DNA from: Luteipulveratus flavus
Lineage (GTDB): Bacteria; Actinomycetota; Actinomycetes; Actinomycetales; Dermatophilaceae
DNA: 64,000 nucleotides
Assembly (NCBI RefSeq): GCF_029439465.1
Contig: NZ_JAROAV010000044.1
Coordinates: forward strand, 1-64,000
Reading direction: 5' to 3'
The notes under the pieces are model-generated. The model did not search any database, was not told where the DNA came from, and saw only the letters and a list, made by a program, of their open reading frames with translations. Each line of letters begins with the position of its first letter. Position 1 is the first letter of the stretch. Shown here one piece after another: positions 25,501-31,718 of this stretch. The position numbers and the translations under genes were made by a program.

Positions 25501-26414
25501 AGGTCGACCGCCGAGTTCGTCGACGGGTACGTCAGGTCGTCGCTGATCATGTCCGCGAAGATCTTGTACGTCAGCCGGGACTTCGGGCCGACCGGGATCT
25601 TCACGTCGTACAGCCGGTTCCAGGCGTAGCCGCGCCCGGCCGCGGTGTGGCTGCCGCCGAAGCGCAGCGCCTTGGTGCCGGTCCAGCCGACGCCGGGCTT
25701 GATGTTGTAGCCGGAGATCGGCCCGTTGCCGACCTTGCTGACCATCGGGCTGTCGGAGGGCTGGGTGGTCGAGCCGTCCGACAGCGTCCAGTCCGCGAGC
25801 TGGAGGAGGGACGCCCCGGCGGTGGCGGTGACGTTCAGCCGGTAGTGCTGGTACGCGGCCGGTGTCGCGATCGTGAGCTTCTTGGTCGCGAACCGCGCGG
25901 GGAAGGTGAACCCGGCCTGGGTGTCCAGGTCGACCCAGGTCTTCCCGTCGGTCGAGCCCTGCAGCGCGAAGTCCTTCGGGTCGCGGGTGGGGGCGTCGTT
26001 GGCCGAGGTCAGGCTGTAGGTGACGGCCTTGACCGGCGTGGTCATGTCGTACTGGACCCACGCCTTGGTGGTGAACGCGAGCCACTTGGTGTTGGCGTCG
26101 CCGTCGGTGAGGTTGCCGCCCACCTCGTCGGGGGTGTTCTCCTCGCTCGCGGTGACCTTGTCGACGTCACCCATCAGGCTGCCCGGCGGGTAGAGCGCGC
26201 CGATGACGTTCGCCTGGCGCGGCTTGCCGTCGGCGCCGATCTCGGCGGTCGAGACCGCGGGTTGGGGCTGCCCGGTCTCGAACGACGTCGAGAAGTCGCC
26301 GGGAGGGGCGGCGTACGCGGGGGCGGACCCCAGCGTCAGCCCGGCGGCGACCATGGCCGTCGCCGTCACCGCTCCGATCGTTGCTGACAGCGTGCGCCTG
26401 GCTCGTCCGCGCAT
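22557..26414 (-). CDS. Secreted GH92 alpha-1,2-mannosidase with discoidin-type domains
   Basis: A 1285-residue exported glycosidase. A Sec signal (ending AYA about residue 35) is followed by an F5/8 type C-like sugar-binding domain (about 60-215, NLTDGDANTKWLAF) and a beta-sandwich. The GH92 catalytic part starts near DLTTFVDVRRGTNSSGS and shows PNGFTFFTPVTDAD, FWDTYRTVWPAYSLL and GDEDNGEMSAWYVLSSLG; the Glu of NGEMSAW lies in the conserved active-site block of this Ca2+-dependent, inverting family. A second discoidin-like domain ends the protein. It would trim alpha-mannans outside the cell. It leads a probable operon with the photolyase-like and 2H genes, which is functionally odd. Confidence 0.94.
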   Translation of the reverse strand: MRGRARRTLSATIGAVTATAMVAAGLTLGSAPAYAAPPGDFSTSFETGQPQPAVSTAEIGADGKPRQANVIGALYPPGSLMGDVDKVTASEENTPDEVGGNLTDGDANTKWLAFTTKAWVQYDMTTPVKAVTYSLTSANDAPTRDPKDFALQGSTDGKTWVDLDTQAGFTFPARFATKKLTIATPAAYQHYRLNVTATAGASLLQLADWTLSDGSTTQPSDSPMVSKVGNGPISGYNIKPGVGWTGTKALRFGGSHTAAGRGYAWNRLYDVKIPVGPKSRLTYKIFADMISDDLTYPSTNSAVDLRFTDGTYLSDLNPVDDHGMAASPSGQGAAKKLYANQWNSVRVDIGRVAAGKTIDRILVGYDNAKASDGTRFAGWLDDLTVQGKPAAINGNDLTTFVDVRRGTNSSGSFSRGNNLPISAVPNGFTFFTPVTDADSSSWEYSYQSQNNAQNKPVLQGLAVSHEPSPWMGDRNQLSVMPSPASGVPSGAPAQRGLAFDHATEVARPDYYKADLEGGIRAETAPGDHGGIMRFTFPSSARTGSLVLDTVSDQGSFTVTPGSKVVTGWVDDGSGLSAGRSRMFVYGELDRAPTAAGTAPGSHTGTRYATFDTSSSKQVVLRLATSFISLDQARKNHIQELFGRSFDTVRKAANTAWNQRLGVVRVKGARESDETTLYSNLYRLNLYPNSQFENTGTAVRPRYQYASPVAARTGSPTPTQTNAAIKDGKIYVNNGFWDTYRTVWPAYSLLYPDVAAQLVDGFVQQYRDGGWVARWSSPGYADLMTGTSSDAAFADAYLKGVRLHDPMSTYDAALRNATVRPPSSAVGRKGITTSTFKGYTDTSTGESVSWGLEGFINDAGVGDMAAALAKDPATPAARRGQLTEEAQYFQRRSTGYATVFNPATGFFQSRTPAGAFPATFDPQVWGNPYTETDGWNFAFHAPHDGNGLAALLGGQSALRTRLDTFFSTPEKADKPGAYGGTIHEMLEARDVRMGQLGQSNQVSHHIPYMYNYAGAPAKTAEKVREITRRLYVGEDIGQGYPGDEDNGEMSAWYVLSSLGIYPLQVGSDRWTVGSPTFAQMTVRRPGGNLVVTAKGNSDRNVYVQSLTVNGVPQQSLSISQSALTKASRIDFTMGGSPSSFGTRPQDAPQGPTPAGQKPTPLADVTGPGRGTGSAAAVFDDTSATEATFDSATPTVSYTLSGAANSVGWYTLTSGSKPGDLSAWRLEGSTDGTTWTTLDQRTGQTFTWRGQTRPFKIAKPGSYTRFRLVATASTTATPSLAELEVLR

Positions 26415-26541
26415 GGGTGTCCACCTCGATGTGGTCTCGATGCTTCCAACGATGTAACCGAAGTCCTCAGCGTGGCCGACGACGAGTCCGTACGGGGGAC
26501 TACGACCCGACGATCTGTTCCGCCACCGGAACGCCGACGTG

Positions 26542-26573
26542 GCCCGGGCCCTGCGTGCCGGCGGAGCCCGGGC
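26542..26573 (-). terminator. Putative terminator after the metallophosphoesterase gene
   Basis: GCCCGGG (26542-26548) and CCCGGGC (26567-26573) form a GC-only stem just past the stop of the phosphoesterase gene on the minus strand. The stem is short and there is no T-run, so this is tentative. The remaining 26415-26540 holds the mannosidase promoter region (GAGGTGG ribosome site before its ATG). Confidence 0.45.
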
Positions 26574-26579
26574 GCTGCC

Positions 26580-28187
26580 TCACGGCGCGGGCACGGTCGT
26601 CCGGGACACGCCCTGGTCGGTGCCGCAGGTCCGGCCCGAGCGCGCCTGGTCGACGATCGCCCGACCGTTGACGACGTTCAGGCTGTCGTACGCCGGCCGC
26701 CCCTCGACGACGCTGCGGAAGGAGTAGCGGGTGAGGTTGATCAGCGAGCACGACCGGCCGTACACCGCGATGTCGAAGAAGTAGGAGGCGGTGACGCGCT
26801 CGGCGTCCTCGCGGGTGCCCTCGGAGATGCGCTCGCCGAAGATACCGCCGGCGGTGAAGGTGCCCACCGTCACGCGGTTGCCGTCGAGGGCCGGCGTGTG
26901 GACGTGGCCGTCCACCAGCAGGCCCTTGCTCCTGATGCCCTCGACCGCGGCCGGCTCGTGGCTCACGACGACGTCGGGCAGCTCGCGCCCCGCGTACGCC
27001 GACGCGTACGCCTTCTGCCGCGGCTTCTGCTTCTCGTCGTTCTTGCGGTCCTCGTCGCCGTAGTAGCGCGGGTCGTTGAAGCCGCCGACGGTGACGCCGC
27101 CGACCGAGACCTGTTGGTAACGGCCAGGACTCGGCTCCAGCAGCACGACGTTCGGGACGCGGGAGAGCCGGGCGAGGAGGGCCTGGTCGTCGGCGCTCGT
27201 CGCGTCGTGGTTGCCGCGGACGAACAGGTACGGCACGCCCAGGTCCTGGATCGAGGTGAAGAACCCGGCGGCCTCCGCCTCCTGGACGGTGCCGAAGTTG
27301 ACCAGGTCGCCGGAGTCGACGACCGCGTCGATCTTCTCGTCGGCGATGAGGCGCTTGATGATGGGGTACTGGTTCGCACCGTGGATGTCGCTCACCAGCA
27401 GCAGCCGGACCGCCGGCGCCTGGTTGAGCTCCTGCGGCACGAGCGAGTCCTGCAGCGACTGCGACAGCGCGAGCACGTTCGTGACGTACCGGGAGACCTG
27501 CTGCGCCCGCGTACGGACGTCGGTCAGCAGCCCCGCGTTCGAGCGGACGGTGCCGAGCAGGCTGGTCGCCCGGATCGTCGCCACCCGGTCGCCGCGGTAG
27601 GTCTGCCACCCGGCGAGCGTCGGGACGAGCACGCCGATGACCGCCGCGACGGCGACGACCCGGATCTGGCGACCACTCGGTCGGCGGTGGTGACGCCGGC
27701 CCAGCGCCAGCAGCGTCAGCATCGCCGCCTCCGCGAGCAGCAACCCGGCGCCGAACCGTACGGCGACGCCGACGAGCGCCGACCGGGCCGCGTCCCGGAT
27801 CTCCGCGTCCGACGGGCGGAACGTGTCGACCGACAGCGACTCGCGCGCGAACAGGTCGGTGACGTCCCGCTTGACCTGCGGATCGACCTGGATGCCCGGG
27901 GCCGGGACGGGGCTGTCGAAGTGCACGTCCACGTCCCCGAACACGGTCGAGGCCTTCAGGGTGGACGACGGCCAGGCGTGCAGGACGACGTCCGCGCGGT
28001 AGTACGTCGTCTGCACCTGCGTCGGCAGCACGGTGGTGGTGGCGATGCCGGCGAGGTAGCCGACCAGCGCCAGCACCAGGACCCCGACGAGGATCAGCAG
28101 CCGCCGCATCCACGGGCGCAGGCGTGCCACAGCGGGTACCGGCACCGCCGTCGCGCCACTCTCGGTCACACCGCTCTCCGTCCGCAT
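26580..28187 (-). CDS. Membrane-anchored calcineurin-like metallophosphoesterase
   Basis: A 535-residue protein with an N-terminal membrane helix (about 30-50), a first exported segment, a second pair of hydrophobic helices (about 140-165 and 185-205) and a C-terminal phosphoesterase domain. The metal ligands are all visible in order: VSDIHG, DSGDLV, RGNHD, VVSHE and DGHVHTP. Substrate unknown; the family hydrolyses phosphomonoesters or diesters. The ATG at 28187 has GGGAG eight bases upstream; a GTG 15 bases earlier is in frame but has no such site. It is divergent from the response regulator. Confidence 0.9.
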   Translation of the reverse strand: MRTESGVTESGATAVPVPAVARLRPWMRRLLILVGVLVLALVGYLAGIATTTVLPTQVQTTYYRADVVLHAWPSSTLKASTVFGDVDVHFDSPVPAPGIQVDPQVKRDVTDLFARESLSVDTFRPSDAEIRDAARSALVGVAVRFGAGLLLAEAAMLTLLALGRRHHRRPSGRQIRVVAVAAVIGVLVPTLAGWQTYRGDRVATIRATSLLGTVRSNAGLLTDVRTRAQQVSRYVTNVLALSQSLQDSLVPQELNQAPAVRLLLVSDIHGANQYPIIKRLIADEKIDAVVDSGDLVNFGTVQEAEAAGFFTSIQDLGVPYLFVRGNHDATSADDQALLARLSRVPNVVLLEPSPGRYQQVSVGGVTVGGFNDPRYYGDEDRKNDEKQKPRQKAYASAYAGRELPDVVVSHEPAAVEGIRSKGLLVDGHVHTPALDGNRVTVGTFTAGGIFGERISEGTREDAERVTASYFFDIAVYGRSCSLINLTRYSFRSVVEGRPAYDSLNVVNGRAIVDQARSGRTCGTDQGVSRTTVPAP

Positions 28188-28358
28188 CGAGGACGCTCCC
28201 ACCCTAGGGACCGGTCCGGCGCGGGAGGTACGGCTCGTCGGTCTCCGCCGTCCACCTGCGAACGCGCCTACAGTGGGAGAACAGCACCCTGTAGCACACC
28301 CGGAGCCACCCTTTCGGGTGAACCCGCATCACCCGCCGAGCAAGGCAGGTTGGGGCCC

Positions 28359-29027
28359 GTGAGCCAGAGCGAACCGTTGCGCATCTCGGTCGTCACCGAG
28401 TACAGCGCGATCGTGCGCGGCCTGCACGCCATGCTCCACCGGCACGAGTCACGGGTGATGATCGTGGACCAGGACCTGGACGGGGACAACCCACGACAGG
28501 TCGACATCGCCCTCTACGACACCTTCGCCCAGGACCAGGGTGGCACCGGTGAGGTTGCGCGGCTCGCCCGCCACCCCCGGGTCGGCAGGGTCGCCGTCCT
28601 GACCTGGAACTTCGACGAGGAGCTGGTGCAGCAGGCGCTGTCCCGCGGAGCCAGCGGGTACCTCGCCCGGTCGCTGCCCGCCGCCGCTCTCGTCGACGCA
28701 CTCGAACGCGTCCACCGCGGCGAGACGGTGGTGTCCACGCCGACCGGCCACGGTCAGGTCGCCGGGGAGTGGCCCGGGCGCGAGGAGGCGCTCGCGCCGC
28801 GCGAGGCCGAGGTGCTGGCGCTGATCACCCAGGGCCTGCCCAACACGGTGATCGCCGCGCAGACCCACCTGTCCATCAACTCGGTGAAGTCCTACATCCG
28901 CACGGCGTACCGCAAGATCGGCGTGACCAGCCGGAGCCAGGCGGTGCTGTGGGGGGTCCGGCACGGGTTCGAGCCGGACCGCCGGCGCCACCGCCCCGTC
29001 GGCGGCGCGACGATCGCCTCCCTCTGA
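28359..29027 (+). CDS. Orphan LuxR-type response regulator with degenerate receiver
   Basis: A 222-residue protein with an N-terminal receiver-like fold and a C-terminal LuxR helix-turn-helix (LAPREAEVLALITQGLPNTV to VKSYIRTAYRKIGVTSRSQAV). In the receiver the phospho-acceptor Asp may be present in DIALYDTF and the Thr in VLTWN, but the usual acidic pair after strand 1 is replaced (VVTEYSAIVRG) and the conserved Lys is Arg (GYLARSL). No histidine kinase is adjacent. GTG start at VSQSEPLRISVV. The 170-bp leader has several spaced ACCC motifs. It may act without phosphorylation. Confidence 0.88.
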   Translation: MSQSEPLRISVVTEYSAIVRGLHAMLHRHESRVMIVDQDLDGDNPRQVDIALYDTFAQDQGGTGEVARLARHPRVGRVAVLTWNFDEELVQQALSRGASGYLARSLPAAALVDALERVHRGETVVSTPTGHGQVAGEWPGREEALAPREAEVLALITQGLPNTVIAAQTHLSINSVKSYIRTAYRKIGVTSRSQAVLWGVRHGFEPDRRRHRPVGGATIASL

Positions 29028-29059
29028 CGGCCCGCCGCCACCGCGCCCCCACCCCCCAG

Positions 29060-29129
29060 CCAGACAACTGAGTCATTCACATCTGACCGCCTTGCGTGTG
29101 CGTCAGATTCGAGTGACTCAGTTACCTGG
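29060..29129. repeat. 70-bp palindromic repeat, copy C1
   Basis: Outer arms CCAG/CTGG, then AACTGAGTCA (29066-29075) and TGACTCAGTT (29114-29123), then ATCTGAC/GTCAGAT, with the arms spaced identically to the copy at 52360-52429. It lies between the convergent response regulator (+) and LigD polymerase (-) genes, where it may end both transcripts. The remaining intergenic bases show nothing else. Confidence 0.85.
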
Positions 29130-29178
29130 CCGGGCGGGGCGCACGGGGCGGGCGGTGCCGGGCGGACGGGGCGCGCGC

Positions 29179-30147
29179 TCAGGCGTCCTCGGCAGGTGGC
29201 GGCTCGGCGCCCTGCGCCTCGTCCCGCTCGGCCCACTCCAGCAGCGTGTCCAGCCGGTACGCGGTCGCGTCGATGTCAGCGTGCAGGTCGCCCAGGTCGG
29301 CGTACCGGGCGGGCACCGTCGCGATGGTCAGCTCGCGCGGCTCGACGTCGTCCACCTCGTCCCAGCGGATCGGGGTGGAGACGGTCGCCTCGGGGTTGCC
29401 GCGCACGGAGTACGCGCTCGCGATGGTGTGGTCCCGGGTGTTCTGGTTGTAGTCGACGAACACCGTCGTCGGGTCGCGGTCCTTGCGCCACCAGGTGGTG
29501 GTGACGTCCTCCGGGGCCCGTCGCTCGACCTCGCGCGCGAACGCGAACGCAGCCCGGCGCACGTCCTGGAAGCCCCACTCCGGCTCGATCCGGACGTACA
29601 CGTGCAGCCCGGATCCGCCCGACGTCTTCGGAAAGCCTTGCACACCAAGGTCGTTCAGCACCTCGTGCGCAACGTGCGCAACCCGCCGTACGCGGTCGAA
29701 CGGGCAGTCCGGCATCGGGTCCAGGTCGATGCGCCACTCGTCCGGGCGCTCGGTGTCGGCGCGCCGGGAGTTCCACGGGTGGAACTCGACCGTCGACATC
29801 TGCACCGCCCAGATCACGCTGGCGAGCTCGGTGACGCACAGCTCGTCGGCGGTGCGTCCCCACCTCGGGAAGTGCAGCTCGACGGTCTCGACCCAGTCGG
29901 GCGCGCCGCGGGGGAGCCGCTTCTGGTGGACCTTCTCGCCGGTGACGCCGGTGGGGTAGCGGTGCAGCATGCAGGGCCGCTCGCGCAGTGCGTTGACGAT
30001 GCCGTCGCCGACGGAGAGGTAGTAGCTCGCGAGGTCCAGCTTGGTCTCACCGCGCGCCGGGAAGTACACGCGGTCGGGGTTGGAGATGCGCACGGTGCGC
30101 TCGCCGACGGTCAGCTCGGTGGCGGGTGAGCCGCCCTTGCTCGCCAT
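29179..30147 (-). CDS. ligD: LigD-type DNA polymerase/primase domain protein
   Basis: A 322-residue stand-alone polymerase domain of the bacterial non-homologous end-joining system (archaeo-eukaryotic primase fold). It starts TVRISNPDRVYFP, has the catalytic pair D141/D143 in RIDLDPMP and the nucleotide-binding segment KTSGGSGLHVYV. Family knowledge: it adds nucleotides, preferably ribonucleotides, at breaks together with Ku and a ligase; the ligase and nuclease domains are absent here and no Ku gene is near, as is common for split LigD in actinobacteria. Nine bases separate it from the LysR stop upstream. Confidence 0.92.
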   Translation of the reverse strand: MASKGGSPATELTVGERTVRISNPDRVYFPARGETKLDLASYYLSVGDGIVNALRERPCMLHRYPTGVTGEKVHQKRLPRGAPDWVETVELHFPRWGRTADELCVTELASVIWAVQMSTVEFHPWNSRRADTERPDEWRIDLDPMPDCPFDRVRRVAHVAHEVLNDLGVQGFPKTSGGSGLHVYVRIEPEWGFQDVRRAAFAFAREVERRAPEDVTTTWWRKDRDPTTVFVDYNQNTRDHTIASAYSVRGNPEATVSTPIRWDEVDDVEPRELTIATVPARYADLGDLHADIDATAYRLDTLLEWAERDEAQGAEPPPAEDA

Positions 30148-30156
30148 GCACCGACC

Positions 30157-31059
30157 CTACGGGTGGTCGGCCCGGGCGCGCAGCGCGTCGATCAGGGTGC
30201 GGATCGCCGGTCGCCGCGACGACGCGCGCCGGCACACCGTGAACACCCGCCGTACGGGCCGCTCACCGCGCAGGGGGACCGTCCGGACCGTGCTCGGCAG
30301 GTCCGGACGGCCGAGTCGCGGCAGCGTGCTCACCCCGAGTCCGGCCGCGACGACCGCGATCTGCGAGGGGTACTCGTCGACTCGGTGGACGATGTCAGGG
30401 ATCCGGCCGCGCGCAGCCATCTGGGAGCGCAGCCACTGGCTGCAGATGCTCCCGTCGTTGGTGTCGATGATCCACGGCGCGTCGAGCAGGTCGTCGATGA
30501 GGACGTCGTCGCGGCCGGCGAGCGGATGCTCGGCGGGCAGCAGGACGTCGACGGGGTCCTCCATCAGCGGCGCCTGGCTCAGATGCGCGGGGAGGTCGAT
30601 CGGCGAGTCCACCCAGTCGTGCGCGATCGCGAGGTCGGCGTGCCCGGCCTCGATGCGTTCGGTGGTGCGGATCCAGGTCTCTTCCATCAGCACGGTGAGG
30701 TCCGGTGTGGTACGCCGCAGCTCGCCGAGCGCCGGACCGACCAGACCGCGAATCGCGGTGGGAAAGCACAGGACTCGCAAAGTCCCGGCCACCCCTGACC
30801 GCAGCTCTTCGAGGTCCGCGCTCGCCTGCTCGGTGGTGGTGAGGATGCTGTCCGTCGCGTCGGCGAGCACGAGGCCGGCGTCGGTCAGGATGACGCCGCG
30901 GCCGGCGCGTTCGAGCAGGGGCGAGCGGACCTCGCGCTCGAGCTTGCCGATCTGCTGGCTGACCGCCGACGGCGTGAAGCCCAGGGCGTCCGCCGCGGCG
31001 GCCACGGAGCCGTGCTGCCGGACCGCGTGCAGGGCCCTCAGACGCTGGAGATCGAACAT
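30157..31059 (-). CDS. LysR-family transcriptional regulator
   Basis: A 300-residue LysR regulator with the N-terminal winged helix (FDLQRLRALHAVRQHGSVAAAADALGFTPSAVSQQIGKLE) and a C-terminal effector-binding domain beginning LRVLCFPTAIRG. The LysR gene is divergent from two tiny membrane-protein genes with only 114 bp between starts, the classic arrangement in which LysR controls the divergent unit. In that gap GCTAAC (31069) and GCTAAA (31102) form a direct repeat. Effector unknown. Confidence 0.92.
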   Translation of the reverse strand: MFDLQRLRALHAVRQHGSVAAAADALGFTPSAVSQQIGKLEREVRSPLLERAGRGVILTDAGLVLADATDSILTTTEQASADLEELRSGVAGTLRVLCFPTAIRGLVGPALGELRRTTPDLTVLMEETWIRTTERIEAGHADLAIAHDWVDSPIDLPAHLSQAPLMEDPVDVLLPAEHPLAGRDDVLIDDLLDAPWIIDTNDGSICSQWLRSQMAARGRIPDIVHRVDEYPSQIAVVAAGLGVSTLPRLGRPDLPSTVRTVPLRGERPVRRVFTVCRRASSRRPAIRTLIDALRARADHP

Positions 31060-31173
31060 GAAGCAATGCTAACGGGTACACCTCAAGAATGCGCGCTGGT
31101 GCTAAACGGTCATCGGGCCCAACCTGGACTCCGGACGCCTTCGGACGGAGGCTTCGGATCAGGAGGAAAGACC

Positions 31174-31392
31174 ATGGCTGCACTGTTCGTCATCGCCCTG
31201 GTCGCCGGGATCGTCGCGGCGATCGAGCACACCCAGCGGCGGGTGCGCGCCGCCGGTCCGCCGCCCCAGCCGGGCACGCGGGACGGCGACCGGGTCCGCG
31301 CCGACCTCGCCGCCCTGGAGGCCACTCCGGCGCGGCCCGTCCAGCACCGTCCGACCGGGCGGGTGCACCTGCGTCCCGCGGGGTTCCGGTGA
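31174..31392 (+). CDS. Small membrane protein, 72 residues
   Basis: A single N-terminal membrane helix (MAALFVIALVAGIVAAIEH) followed by a basic, Pro-rich soluble tail ending HLRPAGFR. It has an excellent ribosome site (AGGAGG, seven bases before the ATG). The stop shares bases with the ATG of the next small gene (TGATG), so the two are translated together. It is divergent from LysR. No family recognised. Confidence 0.75.
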   Translation: MAALFVIALVAGIVAAIEHTQRRVRAAGPPPQPGTRDGDRVRADLAALEATPARPVQHRPTGRVHLRPAGFR

Positions 31393-31613
31393 TGGCCGCC
31401 CTGGCGATGCTGCCCGTGATCGGGGTCGTCCTGAGCATGATCGTCGGGTCGCTGGCCGCGATCGGGCGCATCGCGACGCCGGCGGCCGAGCGCGCGCCGC
31501 TGCGACGCTGGCGGCTGCGTGAGGTGGCGGCCAACGCCTCCATCGGCCGGCGCGAGTGGGCGCTCGCCCTCGACACCGCGTACCGCCGCAACCCCTCCAG
31601 CACCGCTGGCTGA
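31392..31613 (+). CDS. Small membrane protein, 73 residues
   Basis: Translationally coupled to the preceding small gene through TGATG. One hydrophobic helix (AMLPVIGVVLSMIVGSLAAIG) is followed by a basic helix (RRWRLREVAANASIGRREWALAL) and a short tail. Together the pair would make two small single-pass proteins with positive tails, possibly subunits of one complex. A strong hairpin follows at 31642-31700. Function unknown. Confidence 0.7.
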   Translation: MAALAMLPVIGVVLSMIVGSLAAIGRIATPAAERAPLRRWRLREVAANASIGRREWALALDTAYRRNPSSTAG

Positions 31614-31641
31614 GGCCGACTCACCCGCACACCCCCTTCGG

Positions 31642-31700
31642 CCGAGTGCGCGTGTCCTGTGCGATTCCGTGCGAATAAGCAGCAGGACACGCGCACTCGG
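31642..31700. terminator. Bidirectional terminator with 18-bp perfect stem
   Basis: CCGAGTGCGCGTGTCCTG (31642-31659) pairs perfectly with its complement at 31683-31700 around a 23-nt loop, and CCCCCTT/AAGGGGAG extends it imperfectly. It separates the small membrane-protein pair (+) from the convergent MMPL gene (-). The long loop makes it atypical for a simple terminator. Confidence 0.75.
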
Positions 31701-31718
31701 TCAGGAAAGGGGAGAGGG

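Noticed and set aside
28265-28358. Possible c-di-AMP or other riboswitch before the response regulator (CGGGTGAACCCGC)
   Set aside because: The leader is too short and lacks the paired helices of the known class; only one small hairpin is seen.
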